Program-made: the position numbers and the translations under genes
The notes under the pieces: model-generated
The model's input: only the letters and a program-made list of their open reading frames with translations
The model's database searches: none
What the model was told of the DNA's origin: nothing
In this document: positions 60,101 to 64,000 of the stretch, piece after piece
How positions within the stretch are numbered: position 1 is the stretch's first letter
How the letters are laid out: each line of letters opens with the position of its first letter
Source: Eudromia elegans
Taxonomy: Eukaryota > Chordata > Aves > Tinamiformes > Tinamidae
Length of the DNA stretch: 64,000 bases
NCBI GenBank assembly: GCA_003342815.1
Contig: PTEX01000011.1
Span: 2,148,363-2,212,362, forward strand
Direction: 5' to 3'

Positions 60101-62117
60101 AACATGAACAACTTATTTCAAGTCCCACTACAAGCACAGACTCTTATAAAAGCATGGAACTAGTTGGTTTTCCTTGATGATTCTATGAAAGAAACCCAGC
60201 TTAATAAACCTCTGAATGACTTTAAGTCCTAATGGTATTTCTGCAGCAGGGAGCACAGTGGATTGCTGTTAGATAAAGCAGGTAACTTGAAGAGCTATAG
60301 TGCTAGAAAGTCATGTTCGCCTTGACTCCCAGATTTGGGCTTATATACTGAAAAAATGAGCCTTTGCCATCTTACATTGGACTTCCATGAAGGCAGGCTG
60401 GTTAGCCTGCAACTCTTTAAAGTTACCTGCTTTCAGTGCACGACAGAAGAATTTAAGAATGCAATGAGGGTTTATTTAGATTTACATATTAACTGAAATC
60501 ACAAAGTACTATGATTTTTATGATAGTAGTTTAATGACTACTTACTTGTAATTTCACTAAACAGACACCATTTTTCCTGGTATCTTTTCCATACTAAAGG
60601 TGGTACTGAATCTTTGTATGAACCCATTTTGCTACATAAATAGATATTTAAGTTCCTGCAGCCTGTTTGCAAGCTAACAGACATAACTACACATGAAGTG
60701 TAGGTGGGCACATCAGGGAACTGTGCTGTGAGCAATGGATGTTTTACTTCCCCAATCTATTCTTCTCCTAAGCTGATGTTTTGCACAAAATGGAGAAAAG
60801 TAGTATACTAACTATGCAAGAGCAAAACATGAGATAAAGAAGAGATCCAACAAGAAAGGGAGGCCACTATCTGACATTTTAAAAGGGCAAATCGAAAGCA
60901 ATCAACACCCAACAAAATGCTCAGTGTAGGATGAGGTGATAGCTTTGGATACACTCAGGATGCTGTAATGAGGCTAACAAGTGCTGTGTGTTTTAATGTA
61001 AATTAACACAAGATAATCTCTTCACATATTTAAGTGATGCACTTCAACTTAATTAATACATATTTAATAGAAGTCTTCTTGAACAGCTGTTATTTACTTC
61101 TGGAGTTTCTACACATTAGCACTGCCTGCTTTGTTCTGCTCTGAAGTTATTCATGCTCCAAAGTACTTTAAGAACTCGGGCTGTATAAAAATTGAACCCT
61201 CTTCCCAAAAGAGACAGCCTTTCTGATAACTTAATATTTTTACATTAAATATTCAAGCACTTTTTGAACAAAAGGTCAAATTCTATTTAAAGCATCTGTG
61301 TGAAACAAGCAAGCAGATGCTTAACACTGCTAGACAAATACTTTCTGCACCAAGAATGATAAAGAGTTGGCCATCAATCATCTTCCTAAGCTTTAAAATC
61401 AGCTTTCCTTCACTTCTGGTCTCTAAATTCTGCAGTTAAGTTTATATGTGATAATATAGATCTAAATTATGACCTGTTCCTCCTGCAAGTGCTACACAAT
61501 GGTGTACTAAAACCAAATACTGACAGAGCGAAAGTATATGCTATATGTTCTGAGCACAACACCAACTCACTGGGGTTTTGTTTTACAACAACTACTGTGT
61601 ATGACATTATTTCAGTTGCATCTTATATATGGTATTGAAGTAATTTTCACTTACCAGCTCTTAGTCAGATGCAAATCCACTGGAGTCAGTCACTTATGAG
61701 ACTTTAAAATGTTTATGAACATAAACCAACACAAGACACATGCTAAGAACATCTTACACTTACACATATGTAGCAATGAATGCAACTTCTGGCAACTGTA
61801 TTCAGTTTCTTTAAAAATAATTATCATTGCTGAACAATCCTTATTAGTGAATTGGTTATAGTTTTCAACTGACTACTTTAAAATGTTTACTCTGCTTTGG
61901 GCACTAATGTTGACTAGTGCTCACTGCTTACATGGCAGCCTTTTAGCTCACATGTTTACTGAATATAAGTCCAAACTTCATGATAGTCTCTTAGAACCGT
62001 GGTGGCACAATCATCATCAAATCTTCTGTGCAATCAGCTACAGAAATATATGCCACTTGCGAAATGTCTTGAAATAATCCTGAATACACAAAGGTGAAAA
62101 ATAAGTACTGATTTTCT

Positions 62118-62253
62118 CTGGAGATCTTCAAAACCCGCTTGGACACCATCCTGTCCCACACGCTCTAGGAGACCCTGTGTGTGCAGGGCGGTTGGACTAG
62201 ATGATGGTTAGACTACAGGTCTCTTCCAATCTTAAGCATTCTATGATTCTATG
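62118..62253 (+). mobile_element. CR1 LINE 3' end
   Basis: The fragment begins ctggagatcttcaaaacccg, continues cttggacaccatcctgt, then gtgtgcagggcggttggact and agatgatggttagac, and ends in aggtctcttccaat and attctatgattctatg. This is the 3' terminal region of a CR1 LINE, including the diagnostic octamer-like terminal repeat. It is 5'-truncated, as most CR1 copies are, carries no open frame, and is moderately diverged. It is the best-preserved mobile element in the window and supports an avian (sauropsid) source. Confidence 0.92.
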
Positions 62254-64000
62254 TGAATTCATTATTTTTTATTTCATAGGGTGGGGGTTTTTTTTCCCCA
62301 CAATAAGGAGGATGTAACAAGAAACTCATAAGTTAGGTTAACAACCTAGATAATGAGATCAACACTTTACTTGGTGAGTGTATTTATATCAAAATATGCA
62401 GAAGGTGAATGGATGCAAAGAAAATAAGATTTAGAAAGTATCTTCAAGATCCTCAAATACTTGTGTACTTCCTATACTTGCAGCTTTGACCTACAGCCAG
62501 AAATGGAATGAAAAATAAGATAATCTAACTACCTTTATGCATGGGGCTGGTACATAGCTGGGTTAGCTTTCAGCTACAATCTGTTTCCTGATCACTATGA
62601 GGAAATATAAATACTAGTGCTGTCACAAGACGAAGGATGAAGACAAGTAGCAGGGATGGAACGACGTTTTTTGATGGAAATGCAAACACAGAGGAGATTA
62701 AAATGCTTGTGTAAATATGGTCTTAGAAAAAGTAGTGCCAGACAAAACAAACAGGCACCTGAAAGGATTTCTGTGCACTGAAACTTTGTCAGCCTGCTTA
62801 GGAAGCAAACGGAGGTAAGCAGAACATCAAGGTTGTTCCAGGGTCTTAAAGAATGTGTTTCGTAGGGAGTCAGCACAGAGATATCCGTCTACTCCTGAGC
62901 AGAGCCAGGTGGGAGACAGACTACTCCAGAGAAACAGCAGCTGAGGAAAAGACTCTTTCAGGCAGAAATGTTTTGGAAACATTGTTACATTAATAAAACT
63001 AAATTTCCTAAAAAAATATACTTCTGCCTTTGTAAGGAGGATGCATCTTTTGTTCAGGGAAGAACTGCTAGCTGACAGAATAAGACGTGTTTGTATTCGT
63101 GCTTTGATATATACAATGCAACTTGCACTAGGATCAGCAGAAGCCTGATGCAGCTGTCAAGGCAAGAGGTCTCAGAGGACAAACTTAGCTCACAGTCCTA
63201 AGGAACAGAAACATACCCACGCTTTGTAACATCCACAACACAACAGATCCTCGTTGTTTTTTTTTTTAAACTTCCTTGCAGCTTAAAGATCAAATTCAAG
63301 TGCAATCCCTCATAATATTCACACTGAGATCATCACATTTCCCCCCATACTTTACGAGATAAATGAAAATCTGTATTTACCTTTCAGTTTTGGTAGAAAG
63401 GCTTCAATCATAATTACACCTGTGTGTACAGGAAGGAACCTGGCAGTTGTTAATATCCCTACTAGTCTGGAGAGGTACAAAGTGGTAGGAACTTGCTGAA
63501 AAACAGCAATGAACCTTTATTTAAAAAAAAGAAAACTGTGAAAACATTTTGAATAAATTCCAACTCTACTTAAAGTGTAATTATATATTTACATTTATTC
63601 TCTAATAAGTATTATAAGTAAATCAATTTCTCAATTATCTTAAATTTTTGTATGGGATACAGTTATTACATTTTTTTTCTAATAAATGCATAATTCTAAT
63701 GAAAAAATAATGATCTTGAACTTTAATAGAGCCCTTCATTTGAGGAGATGAAAGTGCATACATTCATTCATTTATTATGTCTTACAACCCCCCTGTGATG
63801 TAGGTACTATTATCATCATTTTACAGATAGGGAAACTGAAAGGCTAATTAACTTGTCCAATTTACAGTACTGTTAGCTGTAAACTTACAGTGTCCTACTG
63901 CACTCACAAGTGAAAGAAAACGGAGCTCATCTTGTGATGAATATTTACTAACAATGCTTAAATTCCATAAGCATTTTACTTAGAGTAGGAGTATATTACA
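62254..64000. other. Intergenic, right end of window
   Basis: Non-coding AT-rich sequence with short T and A runs. The only feature recognised is the MIR-like relic at 63725-63890. Confidence 0.6.
63725..63890 (+). mobile_element. MIR-like SINE relic (amniote CORE-SINE)
   Basis: The order tagagcccttcatttgagga, then gatgaaagtgcatac, then cttacaacccccctgtgatg, then taggtactattatcatcatt, then ttacagatagggaaactgaa, then aggctaattaacttgtccaa is the amniote MIR body: the gcgcttttcatctgagga block, the ggtaggtactattatcccca block, the ttttacagatggggaaactg block and ttaagtaacttgccca. The lower tract is nearly intact for an element older than the bird-mammal split. Confidence 0.78.

Larger units (their letters stand above)
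46061..62110. other. Intergenic, upstream of C19orf12
   Basis: AT-rich non-coding DNA. A small CpG-rich patch lies at 46287-46420 and a weaker one at 51080-51180. Ancient repeat relics occur at about 49860-49925, 52982-53050 and 53252-53345. Other simple sequence includes a GA repeat at 54116-54134, a T15 run at 55075-55089, an A15 run at 60072-60086 and short tandem duplications at 58840-58890 and 59078-59145. Open frames are short. No CCNE1 exon (the next gene in the human order) was recognised. Confidence 0.6.

Noticed and set aside
46061-64000. CCNE1 first exons, expected next in the human order
   Set aside because: No cyclin-box or CCNE1 N-terminal sequence was seen in any frame. The gene presumably lies beyond the right edge.
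1-64000. Retrovirus-like elements, CRISPR arrays or transferred bacterial genes
   Set aside because: No reverse transcriptase, integrase, capsid or envelope motif, no long terminal repeats, no regularly spaced repeats and no bacterial-type gene cluster were seen on either strand.

Overview
The window reads as nuclear DNA of a sauropsid, most likely a bird. The introns are short: POP4 fits in about 2.4 kb. There is one recognisable CR1 LINE 3' end with the typical ATTCTATG-type terminus, the overall repeat load is low, and each gene has a sharp GC-rich CpG-island promoter in an AT-rich background. Three protein genes can be read with confidence: POP4 (+, seven coding exons, 2106-4486), PLEKHF1 (+, one uninterrupted coding exon, 23850-24668) and the C19orf12 orthologue (-, two coding exons, 40604-39657). 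From memory this is the gene order and orientation of human 19q12 (POP4, PLEKHF1, C19orf12, then CCNE1), so the block is a conserved syntenic segment. No CCNE1 exon was seen before the right edge.

Layout. 1-1.74 kb: no recognised gene. 1.75-2.1 kb: POP4 CpG-island promoter with GC boxes and a consensus NRF1 palindrome. 2.1-4.7 kb: POP4. 4.7-18.2 kb: non-coding. 18.2-18.8 kb: two minus-strand open stretches with coding-like third positions that I cannot identify. 18.8-19.85 kb: a CpG island, the probable PLEKHF1 promoter and non-coding first exon. 19.9-23.8 kb: inferred PLEKHF1 intron, with a striking perfect hairpin at 20.37 kb. 23.85-26.2 kb: PLEKHF1 coding exon and 3' UTR. 26.2-38.5 kb: non-coding, with an old CR1-type LINE relic, MIR-like SINE relics and a tRNA-derived relic. 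38.6-45.6 kb: C19orf12, from poly(A) signal to CpG-island promoter. 46-64 kb: non-coding, with a few ancient repeat relics and the CR1 tail.

The three genes do unrelated housekeeping work: tRNA 5' processing (POP4), endosome and lysosome phosphoinositide-dependent trafficking and apoptosis (PLEKHF1), and a mitochondria/ER membrane protein linked to lipid homeostasis (C19orf12). Each has its own promoter and nothing suggests joint regulation.

I found no retrovirus-like element, no CRISPR array and nothing that qualifies as a new multi-gene system. The items most worth checking are the unidentified minus-strand ORFs at 18.2-18.8 kb, the 14-bp hairpin at 20.37 kb, the hairpin next to a tRNA-like B box at 30.03-30.11 kb, and several very old SINE relics that are still legible and so may be conserved.
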